Of a DNA stretch of 64,000 bases, positions 40,288-48,915 are shown in pieces. Numbering within the stretch: position 1 is the stretch's first letter; every line of letters begins with the position of its first letter. Made by a program: the position numbers and the translations under genes. The DNA is from CALITV01 sp964415795. Its GTDB lineage: Bacteria > UBP6 > UBA1177 > JAKLFG01. Below the pieces are notes generated by a model. The model was not told the DNA's origin. It ran no database searches and saw nothing but the letters and a program-made list of their open reading frames with translations. Where the stretch lies: NCBI GenBank assembly GCA_964415795.1, contig CAYQBN010000002.1, forward strand, positions 124,001 to 188,000, in the 5' to 3' direction.

Positions 40288-41913
40288 ATGCGTTTCTTCG
40301 TGACTTCACTTGCCGCCATCGCCGCGGCGTCTTTTTTCTTTTTTTCGTGCAACAAAAAGAGCGAGCCGTCACCGAATGACACCGAGACGGTCACTGATGA
40401 TGCCCTTCTTCCCGATGCCGCCGATGAGGATGCGCTTCTCCCCGACGAGGACACTGACAGCGGCAACCCGCTCTTCGACAAGGGTCCCTACGGCACCGCG
40501 CTAGGCGACACCGCCGCCGATTTCACCGTGCCGACCGATACGGGCGACTGGAGCCTCGAAGAGCACTGGGACGGTACGGACCACTACGCTCTCGTCTTCT
40601 ACCGCGCCTCGAACACCTATGTGAAACAGATGTTCTCTTCCCACCTCGTCGGCCTGCTCATGAGCTCGCCGAAAAATGTTCACTACTTCTTCATCGCCGG
40701 CGCAACCGGAAGCGCGGTAGCCGACATTCTCGATCCTGTACGCAACGAAGCCGACCTCGCCCTCAGCGTCGTTGACGACCCCGAACACTGGAACGACCGT
40801 CTCCACTTCGTCACGAAAGGGGCATCCGAACTCGGCAACTGGCTCACCGACTGGTACAAGAGCGGCACCGACTGGCTTCTCGGGATAGACCGCGCCCAGA
40901 AAATACACGGCGGCGGTCTGCCACTCGACTGGATGAGCCAAGAAGGCGACTTCACCATGGTCGCCTACGAGCCGATGCACTGGGAGTTCTCCGTCGCGCG
41001 CGACGAGCGGCTTGCCGCCGAAGAGGACCCGCTCATACTCACCGGCATCGACGGCAAGGAATTCGAAAGCGAAACAATAACCTTTGCGGTCGCATTCCCC
41101 CCGGCCGTCGAGATGGCGGACTACACCGGCCTCGCGGTGGATCTCACGCAGGTCTGCACCTCGCAAGCCGACTGCGAATGGGATCGCATCATGCACCTCT
41201 ACCTCTGCGGACCCGACGACGGCGACACCTGCTCCACCGAGGTGGCACGCTGGATAACGGCCTACGGCATGGGCGGCCGCTGGGTGACCGACATTTCGCC
41301 GCTTCTGCCGCTCTTCGCCAGCGGCGGCACGCTCAAGTTCCGGCTCTATGTCTGGGGCTATCAGGCGAAAAACTACCTTTCGTTCCGCCTCACGAAAGGC
41401 GGCTCCCCCGCACCGGTCGGGTGGAAGAAACTCTTTTCCGGCAACCCGCGCTTCGACGAGAACTACAACTCACAGTATGCACCACTTTCCATTGCCCTGC
41501 CCGCGACCGCGAAGAAAGCGGCCATCGTCGCCTACATCACCGGCCATGGTAACGGCTCGGAACAGGAGAACTGCGCCGAATTCTGCCCCTTCGAGTCGGT
41601 CTTCGTGGTGAACGGGACGAAGTTCGAGAAGGATCACCCCCTCGCCGCAACGAACGATGGGTGCATACAGCAGGTCCCTGACGGCGTCGTGCCGAACCAG
41701 TACGGCTCATGGCCGTTCGGACGCGCCGGCTGGTGCCCCGGCCTCAATGTCTCGCCATGGATCGCCGACATCACCGACGCGCTCGTCTCCGGCGAGAACT
41801 CCTTCGCCTTCGAAGCCTACCTCGACAGCGCCGACTATGTGCCGGTCGTCACCGACCCGAACGGCTACCGCGCCGAGATAAACACCAGTTCCTACCTCGT
41901 GTGGTGGGAGTGA
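40288..41913 (+). CDS. Lipoprotein with redoxin-like and PNGase F-like domains
   Basis: A 541-residue lipoprotein. ATG 40288 is followed by a signal peptide with lipobox FFSC (Cys near 21) and an Asp-rich linker. Residues about 75-215 look like a thioredoxin/redoxin fold (GDTAADFTVPTDTGDWSL) but have no active-site CxxC. The rest matches PNGase F-type amidase domains: DCEWDRIMHLYLC, a GGRWVTDISPLL stretch, and the characteristic RAGWCPG near the C-terminus. PNGase F cleaves N-glycans from asparagine. A surface deglycosidase is likely, though activity is unproven. It has no GCGC tail. Confidence 0.75.
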   Translation: MRFFVTSLAAIAAASFFFFSCNKKSEPSPNDTETVTDDALLPDAADEDALLPDEDTDSGNPLFDKGPYGTALGDTAADFTVPTDTGDWSLEEHWDGTDHYALVFYRASNTYVKQMFSSHLVGLLMSSPKNVHYFFIAGATGSAVADILDPVRNEADLALSVVDDPEHWNDRLHFVTKGASELGNWLTDWYKSGTDWLLGIDRAQKIHGGGLPLDWMSQEGDFTMVAYEPMHWEFSVARDERLAAEEDPLILTGIDGKEFESETITFAVAFPPAVEMADYTGLAVDLTQVCTSQADCEWDRIMHLYLCGPDDGDTCSTEVARWITAYGMGGRWVTDISPLLPLFASGGTLKFRLYVWGYQAKNYLSFRLTKGGSPAPVGWKKLFSGNPRFDENYNSQYAPLSIALPATAKKAAIVAYITGHGNGSEQENCAEFCPFESVFVVNGTKFEKDHPLAATNDGCIQQVPDGVVPNQYGSWPFGRAGWCPGLNVSPWIADITDALVSGENSFAFEAYLDSADYVPVVTDPNGYRAEINTSSYLVWWE

Positions 41914-41923
41914 CCGAAAAGAC

Positions 41924-41999
41924 TGGCGCGCCCGGGCCGACTCGAACGGCCAGCACCTTGGTTCGAAGCCAAGTACTCTATCCATTGAGCTACGGGCGC
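41924..41999 (-). tRNA. tRNA-Arg (anticodon UCG)
   Basis: A full cloverleaf on the minus strand. The acceptor stem is GCGCCCG/CGGGCGC, the anticodon arm is CTTGG - C T T C G A A - CCAAG (anticodon TCG at positions 34-36), and the T arm is GGCCG-TTCGAGT-CGGCC. CCA is encoded at the 3' end (41926-41924). Confidence 0.95.
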
Positions 42000-42027
42000 G
42001 TCGGGTGCAGTATAGAGAGACTCGACG

Positions 42028-44100
42028 CTAAATCAAGTTCCCGAGCGATTGCACGAACGCCGCGACGCGGTCGCGTCGTCCGGCGATGACGAGCGTGTCG
42101 CCTTCTTTGAGGAGTCGTTCGGGGTCCACGGTACCGCGGTCGCGTCCTTCCTCGCGCACGGCGATGACCTGTATGCCATAGCGGCGCCGCAGGTCGAGTT
42201 GGACGATGCTCTTGCCCGCGAGGTCGGCTGAAACGGGGACCATCTCTATCACGAACTCGTCGGAGAGCCGCACCTTGGCGTCATCTCTCTCCGGGCGCGG
42301 CCCCACCATCTTGACGAGGTGTGCTTTCGCGAGGATCTCGCGCTCGTAGAAAGCGATGATGTCGTGCTCATGGATACAGCCGATGAGTTTTCCATCACTT
42401 CCCACCACCGGCAGTTCGATGACATCGTATTCGGCCATTCGGCGCATCGCGCTCGCGAGGCTGTCGGTAAGTCTCACTATCGGGAAGTCGGGGTTGACGA
42501 GGTCGCGCGCCACAACGAGCGGACTGATGAGTCCGTACTGCACCTCGCGGGCGCTCGTGAGGATCGCGTTGATGGCGCCGAGATATCTTCCCGTCTCATC
42601 AACCACATAGGCCTCGAACCGTTCCTTTTCGCGCATCCGGTCGACCACGGCGATGAGCGATTCGTGCGGAAGAGCGGTCACACAGTCCTTTTGATAACAG
42701 GCCTCGACCTTCGTCTCGTGCATGAGCGAGGTTTCTTCGGCCGCTTCCGTCTCTATGCCCTCGATCGCGAGTTGGTAATTGTAGAGCGACACCGGCGAAA
42801 GCAGTTTGGAGACGAGGACGCTCGTCACCGTCCCGAGCATGAGCGCCGGCAGGATGGTGTAGTCACGGGTGAGTTCGAAGACGAGGAGGAAACTGGTTAT
42901 CGGCTCCTGCGTCGCGGCGCCGAGCAGTGCGCCGCACCCCACGACCGCAAAGCCGTAGGGCATTCCCACCGCCGCCTCAGGCATCGCAAGCGCGGCAAGT
43001 TTGCCACTCCCGAGACCGAAGATGAACCCGACGAAGATGAGCGGAAAGAAGATACCGCCCGACGCGCCCGAGGAAAAAGCGAACGGGAGAAGTGCCAGTT
43101 TGAGGAGCGCTATCCCGATGAGCAGCCATGGCGCCCATGAAAAGGCGTCGGCCATGATATCCTTCCCCAGCCCGAAGATCACCGGAACGAACGGCACTAC
43201 GAGCACGAAGGGAAGGAGAAGAAGCGGCGTATGCAGATACGCTGGAAGTTTCTTTTTGAGAGGATCGAACCTTTCGGCGAGGAATCGGGTCGTCCGGACG
43301 AGTGCTACACCAAGGAGCGAAAGAGCCAGCGCAAGAGCGAGGTAGAGAACGATGTCGCCCCCCGATCCCAGCGGACGCGGCGAAACGGCCGCCGTCCCGA
43401 AGCGCTCGGCGATGTGGGCAAGCGGAAGCGATTGATGCCCCGGCATGACCCACGCGCCGAAGAAACTGGCGGAGACGGCGGCGACGACGACCGGCGTGAG
43501 CGTGCCGATGGTGTAGGACCCCATGACCGTTTCGACGGCGAAGATGGTTCCCGCGATCGGCGCGTTGAAGGCGACCGCGAGACCGGCGGCGGCGCCGCAC
43601 CCGAGCAGAAGTTTCATGCGTGAAAATCCGATGTGCAGGAGCCGCCCTACCGACGAGCCGATACCGGCCCCGATGACGATGACTGGCCCCTCAAGGCCAA
43701 GCGGCGCTCCGCAGGCGATCGTGAGTGCCGCAGTTACCATCTTGCAGGGAGCGAGAAGATACGGCAGTACGCCGTTGTGGCGCCGGATCGTCTTGAGCAG
43801 GAGCGCGATGCCGGCACCGGCGCTCTCCGGTGAGAGATAACGAATGACAAAACCAGCGACGAATACTCCACCGATCGGTATAAGAAACCGTGCTGGCGTT
43901 GGAAGCCGAGAGAATGCCGCCACTGCTCCGCTGGTATCAGCACCAATCGCGAGACGGCTTACCGTTTCGATGAGCAGAGCGAAGAGCCAATAGGCGGTAC
44001 CGGCAAAAAGACCGATCGCCACCGCCGCCACGATGAGAAGGGTGCTTTCCCGCCTGCTGAAGCCGATGAACAACGAACCGGCGCGCGTAAGCGGATTCAT
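42028..44100 (-). CDS. ClC-type chloride channel/transporter with CBS and TrkA-C domains
   Basis: A 690-residue membrane protein. The ClC core (about 1-440) includes the GAPLGLEGPVIVIGAGIGS signature, where GLEGP holds the gating-type glutamate; the usual GSGIP motif reads GAGIA. CBS repeats (about 470-600) and a TrkA-C domain (about 610-690, IQVIAVREEG...LVIAGRRDRV) follow. The CBS and TrkA-C domains suggest regulation by nucleotides or other ligands. It follows the TetR and 159-aa genes closely. Confidence 0.9.
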   Translation of the reverse strand: MNPLTRAGSLFIGFSRRESTLLIVAAVAIGLFAGTAYWLFALLIETVSRLAIGADTSGAVAAFSRLPTPARFLIPIGGVFVAGFVIRYLSPESAGAGIALLLKTIRRHNGVLPYLLAPCKMVTAALTIACGAPLGLEGPVIVIGAGIGSSVGRLLHIGFSRMKLLLGCGAAAGLAVAFNAPIAGTIFAVETVMGSYTIGTLTPVVVAAVSASFFGAWVMPGHQSLPLAHIAERFGTAAVSPRPLGSGGDIVLYLALALALSLLGVALVRTTRFLAERFDPLKKKLPAYLHTPLLLLPFVLVVPFVPVIFGLGKDIMADAFSWAPWLLIGIALLKLALLPFAFSSGASGGIFFPLIFVGFIFGLGSGKLAALAMPEAAVGMPYGFAVVGCGALLGAATQEPITSFLLVFELTRDYTILPALMLGTVTSVLVSKLLSPVSLYNYQLAIEGIETEAAEETSLMHETKVEACYQKDCVTALPHESLIAVVDRMREKERFEAYVVDETGRYLGAINAILTSAREVQYGLISPLVVARDLVNPDFPIVRLTDSLASAMRRMAEYDVIELPVVGSDGKLIGCIHEHDIIAFYEREILAKAHLVKMVGPRPERDDAKVRLSDEFVIEMVPVSADLAGKSIVQLDLRRRYGIQVIAVREEGRDRGTVDPERLLKEGDTLVIAGRRDRVAAFVQSLGNLI

Positions 44101-44142
44101 AAGAAAACTCTCCCTGTCATATCAGCGAGAGAAAAGGCGGGA

Positions 44143-44622
44143 TCAGTCGGTTTCGATGTCGCCCTGTGGTATCGACGAGGACCCCCCTCTCCCTCCCCCT
44201 CTCCGCGGGCGGCGGCGCCGGCGCGGACGACGGTGTTCCCCTTCCCCACGCGGCACATCTCCAGAGCGGGTCTTCCCCTCTTTCGAGACGGACGAGGCCG
44301 CCGCGCCGGACGCTTCCTCCGCCTCGGTCTCACGCAGAATCTCTTCGAGGAGTGGCGTCACGAGCCGCTTCACCTGCTCTTTCGCGGCACCATAGATGGT
44401 GCGAAGGAAAAAGGGATCGCCCTCTCGCCCCTCGATGAAGGCGTCTATCCGACGGAGGAGCGCGATCACCTCGTCGCGACGCGCCCTCGCTCGCTCGTTC
44501 TCGTCAACGATGCGATGTATCCGACGCGCCCCTGCGATGATCTCGTCACGAATCACCCGTATCTGATCCTTCGTAAGTACTGTGGACAGCAAGCTTTCAA
44601 AACGGTTTTCCTTTTCTTTCAT
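44143..44622 (-). CDS. Unidentified helical protein with Arg/Gly-rich tail
   Basis: A 159-residue protein. Residues about 1-100 are predicted helical and charged, and the last ~35 residues are Arg/Gly-rich (RRPRRRRRPRRGGGRGG). Its start overlaps the TetR stop by four bases (ATGA). No signal peptide or membrane segment. Nucleic-acid binding is a plausible guess from the tail alone. Confidence 0.6.
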   Translation of the reverse strand: MKEKENRFESLLSTVLTKDQIRVIRDEIIAGARRIHRIVDENERARARRDEVIALLRRIDAFIEGREGDPFFLRTIYGAAKEQVKRLVTPLLEEILRETEAEEASGAAASSVSKEGKTRSGDVPRGEGEHRRPRRRRRPRRGGGRGGSSSIPQGDIETD

Positions 44623-45227
44623 GCCTCATATTCTCCCGTAAACGCGATGAAATTCTGAATAGAGAAATTCCGCACCGTGCGGATGAGCGGATCCATGTCG
44701 AGCACATTGCCGCCATCGATCGCCCACTGGTAGGCGATCTCCTTGACCGTCCCCACGAGCGCATAGGCGAGGAGCCGTACATTGATGTGCGAAGAAAGAT
44801 CACCGTTCTTCTGGAGCATGGTGAGCGCCCCCTCGATGTACTCGACGAGCCGCGCATAGAAGAGCACCAGCTGGCGGTCGAATTCGGCGTCGAGTCCTAC
44901 CGCTTCGGAAGCGATGATCTTGGTCATGTCCTTGTTCTGGAATATGAGGTCGACCACCTTGCAGAAGTTGCGGTTGAACTGCGCCTGCAACGGCTCCCCC
45001 GGCGTGAACATCGAGATGCTTTCGATCATCGCCGCCGTGAAGTTTCTTATGAGCGTCGCGAAGATGTCGCGCTTGTTGGTAAAGTAGAGATAGACCGTGC
45101 CACGGGCTATGTCGGCCTTCTTGCAGATATCGCTGATGCTCGTTTCGTGGTACCCTTTCTTGGCAAAGACCTTCGCGGCACTCGCGAGGATCTGTTCACG
45201 CCGGCTTTCCTTCTTGGCGCTCCGCAC
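44619..45227 (-). CDS. TetR-family transcriptional regulator
   Basis: A 202-residue regulator. The start is a GTG at 45227 with GGAGGGG five bases upstream; the earlier TTG at 45251 has none. The N-terminal helix-turn-helix (SRREQILASAAKVFAKKGYHETSISDICKKADIARGTVYLYF) is typical of TetR, and the rest is a ligand-binding helical domain. It probably regulates its own operon (159-aa protein, ClC). The inducer is unknown. Confidence 0.9.
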   Translation of the reverse strand: MRSAKKESRREQILASAAKVFAKKGYHETSISDICKKADIARGTVYLYFTNKRDIFATLIRNFTAAMIESISMFTPGEPLQAQFNRNFCKVVDLIFQNKDMTKIIASEAVGLDAEFDRQLVLFYARLVEYIEGALTMLQKNGDLSSHINVRLLAYALVGTVKEIAYQWAIDGGNVLDMDPLIRTVRNFSIQNFIAFTGEYEA

Positions 45228-45256
45228 GATCGCCCCTCCTGCATCAAACAAAAGGC

Positions 45257-45284
45257 ATTATCGGAAAAGAAACGGAAAAGTCAA
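45257..45284 (-). promoter_or_regulatory. Promoter of the TetR operon
   Basis: TTGACT (45284-45279), 16-bp spacer, GATAAT (45262-45257) on the minus strand. Confidence 0.5.
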
Positions 45285-45296
45285 ACAGCGCGGCGG

Positions 45297-45803
45297 CTAC
45301 ACGACATAGATGAGCAGGAGCACTCCCTTCGTTTTCTTCTCGTCGAGGTCGTAGCCGGCAACGAACGACCCGCCGATGACCGGCATGAAGACGGCATCCA
45401 TCTCGCCCGGTATCTTCACGCGGACGAGAAGATAGTGATCCTTCTTTCCCTCGACCGCGACCGTGATCTGTTTGTTCATGAAATCGGTGACCTTGAGCGG
45501 CTCGCCTACCTTCAAGTTCACCACGAGGCGCCCCTTCGGCACCGCGCACGCGTATCCTGCTTTCTTGGTTATCGCCTCGATCATCGCATTCTCCGCGGCA
45601 CACGGCGCCGCTGACACCTCGTACTGGACGATGGTGAGCGCATACTGCTCGACGGCGGGCACGACGGGGGCGACCGGCGCCGAAGCGGCAGGTGGCTCGC
45701 TCTTTACCGGAGCAGGCGTCACCGTATTTTGAGCAATCTCTATCGGTTCGGCGGCAAGCAACCCGCAGATCGTCGTCATACAGAGAAAAACAATCGTTCG
45801 CAT
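45297..45803 (-). CDS. Exported protein of unknown function in the ECF operon
   Basis: A 168-residue exported protein. ATG 45803 is followed by a signal peptide (about 1-18) and a Pro/Ala/Val-rich linker, then a beta-rich domain of about 110 residues with two or three Cys. The gene starts two bases after the putative anti-sigma factor stop, so it belongs to the sigma factor operon. No family is recognised. Confidence 0.65.
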   Translation of the reverse strand: MRTIVFLCMTTICGLLAAEPIEIAQNTVTPAPVKSEPPAASAPVAPVVPAVEQYALTIVQYEVSAAPCAAENAMIEAITKKAGYACAVPKGRLVVNLKVGEPLKVTDFMNKQITVAVEGKKDHYLLVRVKIPGEMDAVFMPVIGGSFVAGYDLDEKKTKGVLLLIYVV

Positions 45804-45805
45804 CG

Positions 45806-46210
45806 TCACTCCCCCTTTCTCACCCACACCATCGGAAGCGGCGCATCGGTCTCGACCTTGGCACGCCCCGACTGGTAGAGTATGGTCACTTCCCTGAGAC
45901 TGTTCGCGTTGAGGAGCCGCTCGGCATCGTCGAAGGCCATGCGGGGCACCTCGCCGGTGCGGCTCGGCGGCCAGTAGATCGGAACGAGGAGTGCGGCGAC
46001 AAGGAATAGCAAGGTCATTGCAAAGGCGAGACGCACGAATAACCGGCCACGCCGCTTCGGCGCGCGCTTTGTCGGCGTTCCCGCCATGATAGCCGCGATG
46101 TCCAACGCGGGGGCGTGCGCCGCGTCGGTCTCGAATTTCTTTTTCAGCAGCTCGGCGATGGGAGCGAACTCGCGCTCCTGTGCCGCAAGTTTTTCTTTCA
46201 GGTCGTTCAT
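45806..46210 (-). CDS. Putative anti-sigma factor (single transmembrane)
   Basis: A 134-residue protein with a helical N-terminal domain (about 1-65), a basic segment (KRAPKRRGR), one transmembrane helix (FAMTLLFLVAALLVPI) and a short outer domain. ATG 46210 overlaps the ECF sigma stop. Topology and position suggest an anti-sigma factor. It lacks a clear zinc-binding HxxxCxxC motif, so the assignment is by context. Confidence 0.55.
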   Translation of the reverse strand: MNDLKEKLAAQEREFAPIAELLKKKFETDAAHAPALDIAAIMAGTPTKRAPKRRGRLFVRLAFAMTLLFLVAALLVPIYWPPSRTGEVPRMAFDDAERLLNANSLREVTILYQSGRAKVETDAPLPMVWVRKGE

Positions 46211-46710
46211 ATGCTTTTCCTCTCGAGGAATTTCCGTATGTTCTGTCGCGCGTAGAAGAGACGCGACATCACTGTTCCGATACTGCACTTCATCCGTTTG
46301 GCGATCTCTTCGTAGGAGAGTCCTTCGACCTCGCGCATGAGCAGGATGACACGGTGCTCGGGCGAGAGTTTATCGAGACCCTCCTGCAGGCGTTCCATCA
46401 TCTGGTCGGCATAGACCGCCCGCTCGCTCACGCCATCCGGCGTCGAGAAGACCTTTTCGGCGACGAAGTCTTCGAGTTCGGTGAAGACATTCCTCTTCGC
46501 TGCGTTGAGCGCCTTGTTGTAGGCGACCGTCTTAAGCCACCGATAGACGGCCTCCTTGCAATCGAGCTCATCGTAGTGATTGTAGAGCGCAAGGAAGGTC
46601 TCCTGCATCACATCCTCCGCCGCGGAGCGGTCATGAAGAACATGATAGGCGGTCGCGAAGACCCACCCTTTCGTTTCGGTCACCAGCCGCTCGAAGGTCG
46701 CCCTATCCAT
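46207..46710 (-). CDS. ECF sigma factor
   Basis: A 167-residue RNA polymerase sigma factor with sigma-70 region 2 (AAEDVMQETFLALYNHYDEL and WLKTVAYN) and region 4 (LSPEHRVILLMREVEGLSYEEIAKRMKCSIGTVMSRL). It lacks regions 1 and 3, as in the ECF class. Its start is poorly served by a binding site (GCGGTGCGGC). It is cotranscribed with the membrane protein and exported protein downstream. Confidence 0.92.
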   Translation of the reverse strand: MDRATFERLVTETKGWVFATAYHVLHDRSAAEDVMQETFLALYNHYDELDCKEAVYRWLKTVAYNKALNAAKRNVFTELEDFVAEKVFSTPDGVSERAVYADQMMERLQEGLDKLSPEHRVILLMREVEGLSYEEIAKRMKCSIGTVMSRLFYARQNIRKFLERKSI

Positions 46711-46780
46711 GCCGCACCGCGTAAAAGAATATGACCGTCATTCCGAGCGGTTATTCGATAAAAAGAGGGACTCACCCGCG

Positions 46781-47614
46781 TCAGAGGTCGAAATAGTAGG
46801 AAAACACCTGTTCCTTGCTTCGGAACGGTCTGAATTTCTTTGACTTTATCTCGTTCGCCACACAGTCGGAAAAGAGGGTAGCCTTATATTTTTCATCAGG
46901 GAACAAGACATCGAGCACCGAGCCATCACCGGCAACCCGTATCTTCATGTTGATCGTCCCCTTGAGGCCCCGATCGCCCGCTTTCACTCGCTCGGTGAAG
47001 CACTTCTCGATACCGGGAAGGTACTTGTCCATCTCCTCCTTTATCTCGGGTGGAGTAAGAATGGTCCCCAGCTTCCTCTTCTTGTTCTTGTTCCACAGCG
47101 TCTCCAGCGTCTTTTCGTCGGCCCCCTTTCCGACAAAGGCCTCGTCGCCGGGACGCGGATCCCGCTTGGCTATCGCTATCGGCACCGGCTTAGGAGCCTC
47201 GGGAGACTGCGTCACCGTCGGGACGGGCTGAGTGGCGGAAGGTTTCGGAGCCGGTTTCGACCACACGAAACGAAGAACGACGGCGACCACGATGACGAGA
47301 ACGACCAGACCCGCAACGCCGATGAGGACATATAACGGTTTTTTATTCCTTTCCCGTATCTCTTCCTGTTGCGCCGCCACTTCGATCTCGCGCCGCTCCG
47401 ATTGTTCACGCATCTTCGCGCGCTGGACGAACAGGTGCGAATATTTAACCGCAAATGCCTCCCACTCCATGATCTCCTTTGACCCGGCAACCGAGAAGGC
47501 GTAGTTGCCGATGGATTCCTTGTTGCCCATACAAAAGTCGACGATCTGGCGTTCGTCGTATGTCGCAAGTGGCTGACGCGAGCGCCGGTGATAGACCCGA
47601 AAGTACAACCCCAT
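46781..47614 (-). CDS. AgmX/TonB-like membrane protein
   Basis: A 277-residue protein with a cytoplasmic N-terminal domain (about 1-70), a charged coil, a transmembrane helix (PLYVLIGVAGLVVLVIVVAVVL) and a Pro-rich linker. Its C-terminal ~110 residues have the AgmX/PglI type pattern, GTINMKIRVAGDGSVLDVLF, then CVANEIKSKKFRPF. This fold resembles TonB C-terminal domains and is common in myxobacterial envelope or motility proteins. It is 12 bases downstream of the FHA-domain gene. Confidence 0.7.
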   Translation of the reverse strand: MGLYFRVYHRRSRQPLATYDERQIVDFCMGNKESIGNYAFSVAGSKEIMEWEAFAVKYSHLFVQRAKMREQSERREIEVAAQQEEIRERNKKPLYVLIGVAGLVVLVIVVAVVLRFVWSKPAPKPSATQPVPTVTQSPEAPKPVPIAIAKRDPRPGDEAFVGKGADEKTLETLWNKNKKRKLGTILTPPEIKEEMDKYLPGIEKCFTERVKAGDRGLKGTINMKIRVAGDGSVLDVLFPDEKYKATLFSDCVANEIKSKKFRPFRSKEQVFSYYFDL

Positions 47615-47626
47615 CGCTTCCTCCCC

Positions 47627-48856
47627 TTACAACTCCATGATATCGCGCGGCACACCGGGAGTATGCTCTTCATTGTTATCGCCGAAGAGAATACCCATGT
47701 CAATGTATTTGAGCACCTCCGACAACAGGATGAAATCGTCATGCTCGGGGAAGAGATTGAGGTAGTTCTGCGTTTCGACGGCATTGACCATGAACTGGAG
47801 CGAATCGAGTTCCTTCTTGCCGAGCGCCGACAGCTTCCCGGTCATGGGGATCTGGAAACGGAGGCTGTTCGCCGCGACGATCTTGCGATAGCGAACAAGA
47901 AGCGGTTTCTGCGATTGGATCTCCATAAACAGATCGAATATCGCCTGATGCATGTTCTCATTGCGCGGCTCTTCCGATGCCTTCAGCGAGTATTCGCCGT
48001 CCTTGGCGAGCAAAAGTCGGGAAAAGACCTTCTCTTCGACGAACACCTTGTTGGTAAGCGAGCTCGCGCCGGTTATACCTTTCTCTCCGAAGCGTATCTC
48101 TACTTTTTCGCAGAAAGGAGCGGTTATTTTCACTTGCAAGATGCCGACGGTGTTGCTTTGGAGAAAGAAGTTCACGAGATCGACGGGGTCTATCTTGGAA
48201 AGTTTTCCTTCCTTTGCATGGAGCGCACCGTCAAAGCGGGTCTGTGCAAGCGCCGCCTTGAGATCGCGTTTCTCGACCGATATCTTGCCGATGCTGATAC
48301 CGCGCGGCGGAGTATCGGCAGCCACCGCCTCAAGACCCTCGAGCACCGAGTCGATGTCGGGCGCGTTCTTCGTCGTCGTGACCGGCGCCTCTCGCACCGG
48401 CACCTCATTCTTGGGGACAGAAGATGCCGCAGAGGGTTCCTTTTTCGGCGCCTCCGCCACTGCCTGCTGAGCAACCGGTACCGGTTTTTCATTCTTTTTG
48501 GCTTCGCTCTCGAGGCCCCGATAAAGAAATACCGAATCCCCAATGGTCACCTTGTCGCCGGGCGACAACTTGTGCGGCGTCCCCGCCTTGAGCAGTTTCC
48601 CGTTAAGGAGAGAGCCATTGGTGCTGTTCGAGTCCTCGATGTAGGTGACCCCGTCGCCGTTCCAGATGCGAGCATGCTTCCGCGACACCTTCGGGTCGAT
48701 GATGGCGACATCGCAAGAGACATCCCGTCCGACGATGAGCTGGCCGTTGCGCGGAACGACGAACTCGCCGCCTTGATACTTCCCCTCGACGAACTGAAAG
48801 AGATAGACCTCCTTCTGTTGACCGACCTTCTGTAAGAGTGACTGGAATCCTGCCAT
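47627..48856 (-). CDS. FHA-domain protein with DUF4388-like region
   Basis: A 409-residue cytoplasmic protein. Residues about 15-115 are an FHA phosphothreonine-binding domain (GRDVSCDVAIIDPKVSRKHARI, then DSNSTNGSLLNG). A Pro/Ala/Lys linker follows, and the C-terminal half resembles DUF4388/PATAN-type regulatory domains (FDGALHAKEGKLSKIDPVDLVNFFLQ, GILQVKI...IRFGEKGITGASSL). Such proteins occur in myxobacterial signalling networks. It heads the operon with the AgmX-like gene. Confidence 0.8.
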   Translation of the reverse strand: MAGFQSLLQKVGQQKEVYLFQFVEGKYQGGEFVVPRNGQLIVGRDVSCDVAIIDPKVSRKHARIWNGDGVTYIEDSNSTNGSLLNGKLLKAGTPHKLSPGDKVTIGDSVFLYRGLESEAKKNEKPVPVAQQAVAEAPKKEPSAASSVPKNEVPVREAPVTTTKNAPDIDSVLEGLEAVAADTPPRGISIGKISVEKRDLKAALAQTRFDGALHAKEGKLSKIDPVDLVNFFLQSNTVGILQVKITAPFCEKVEIRFGEKGITGASSLTNKVFVEEKVFSRLLLAKDGEYSLKASEEPRNENMHQAIFDLFMEIQSQKPLLVRYRKIVAANSLRFQIPMTGKLSALGKKELDSLQFMVNAVETQNYLNLFPEHDDFILLSEVLKYIDMGILFGDNNEEHTPGVPRDIMEL

Positions 48857-48886
48857 GAAAGAGATCCTTTCTTGTCAAGCAAATGG

Positions 48887-48915
48887 ATGATATGCGCTCA
48901 TTTTCGATTTTTCAA
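48887..48915 (-). promoter_or_regulatory. Promoter of the FHA operon
   Basis: TTGAAA (48915-48910), 17-bp spacer, TATCAT (48892-48887) on the minus strand. The -35 box overlaps the end of the upstream pseudouridine synthase gene. Confidence 0.6.
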
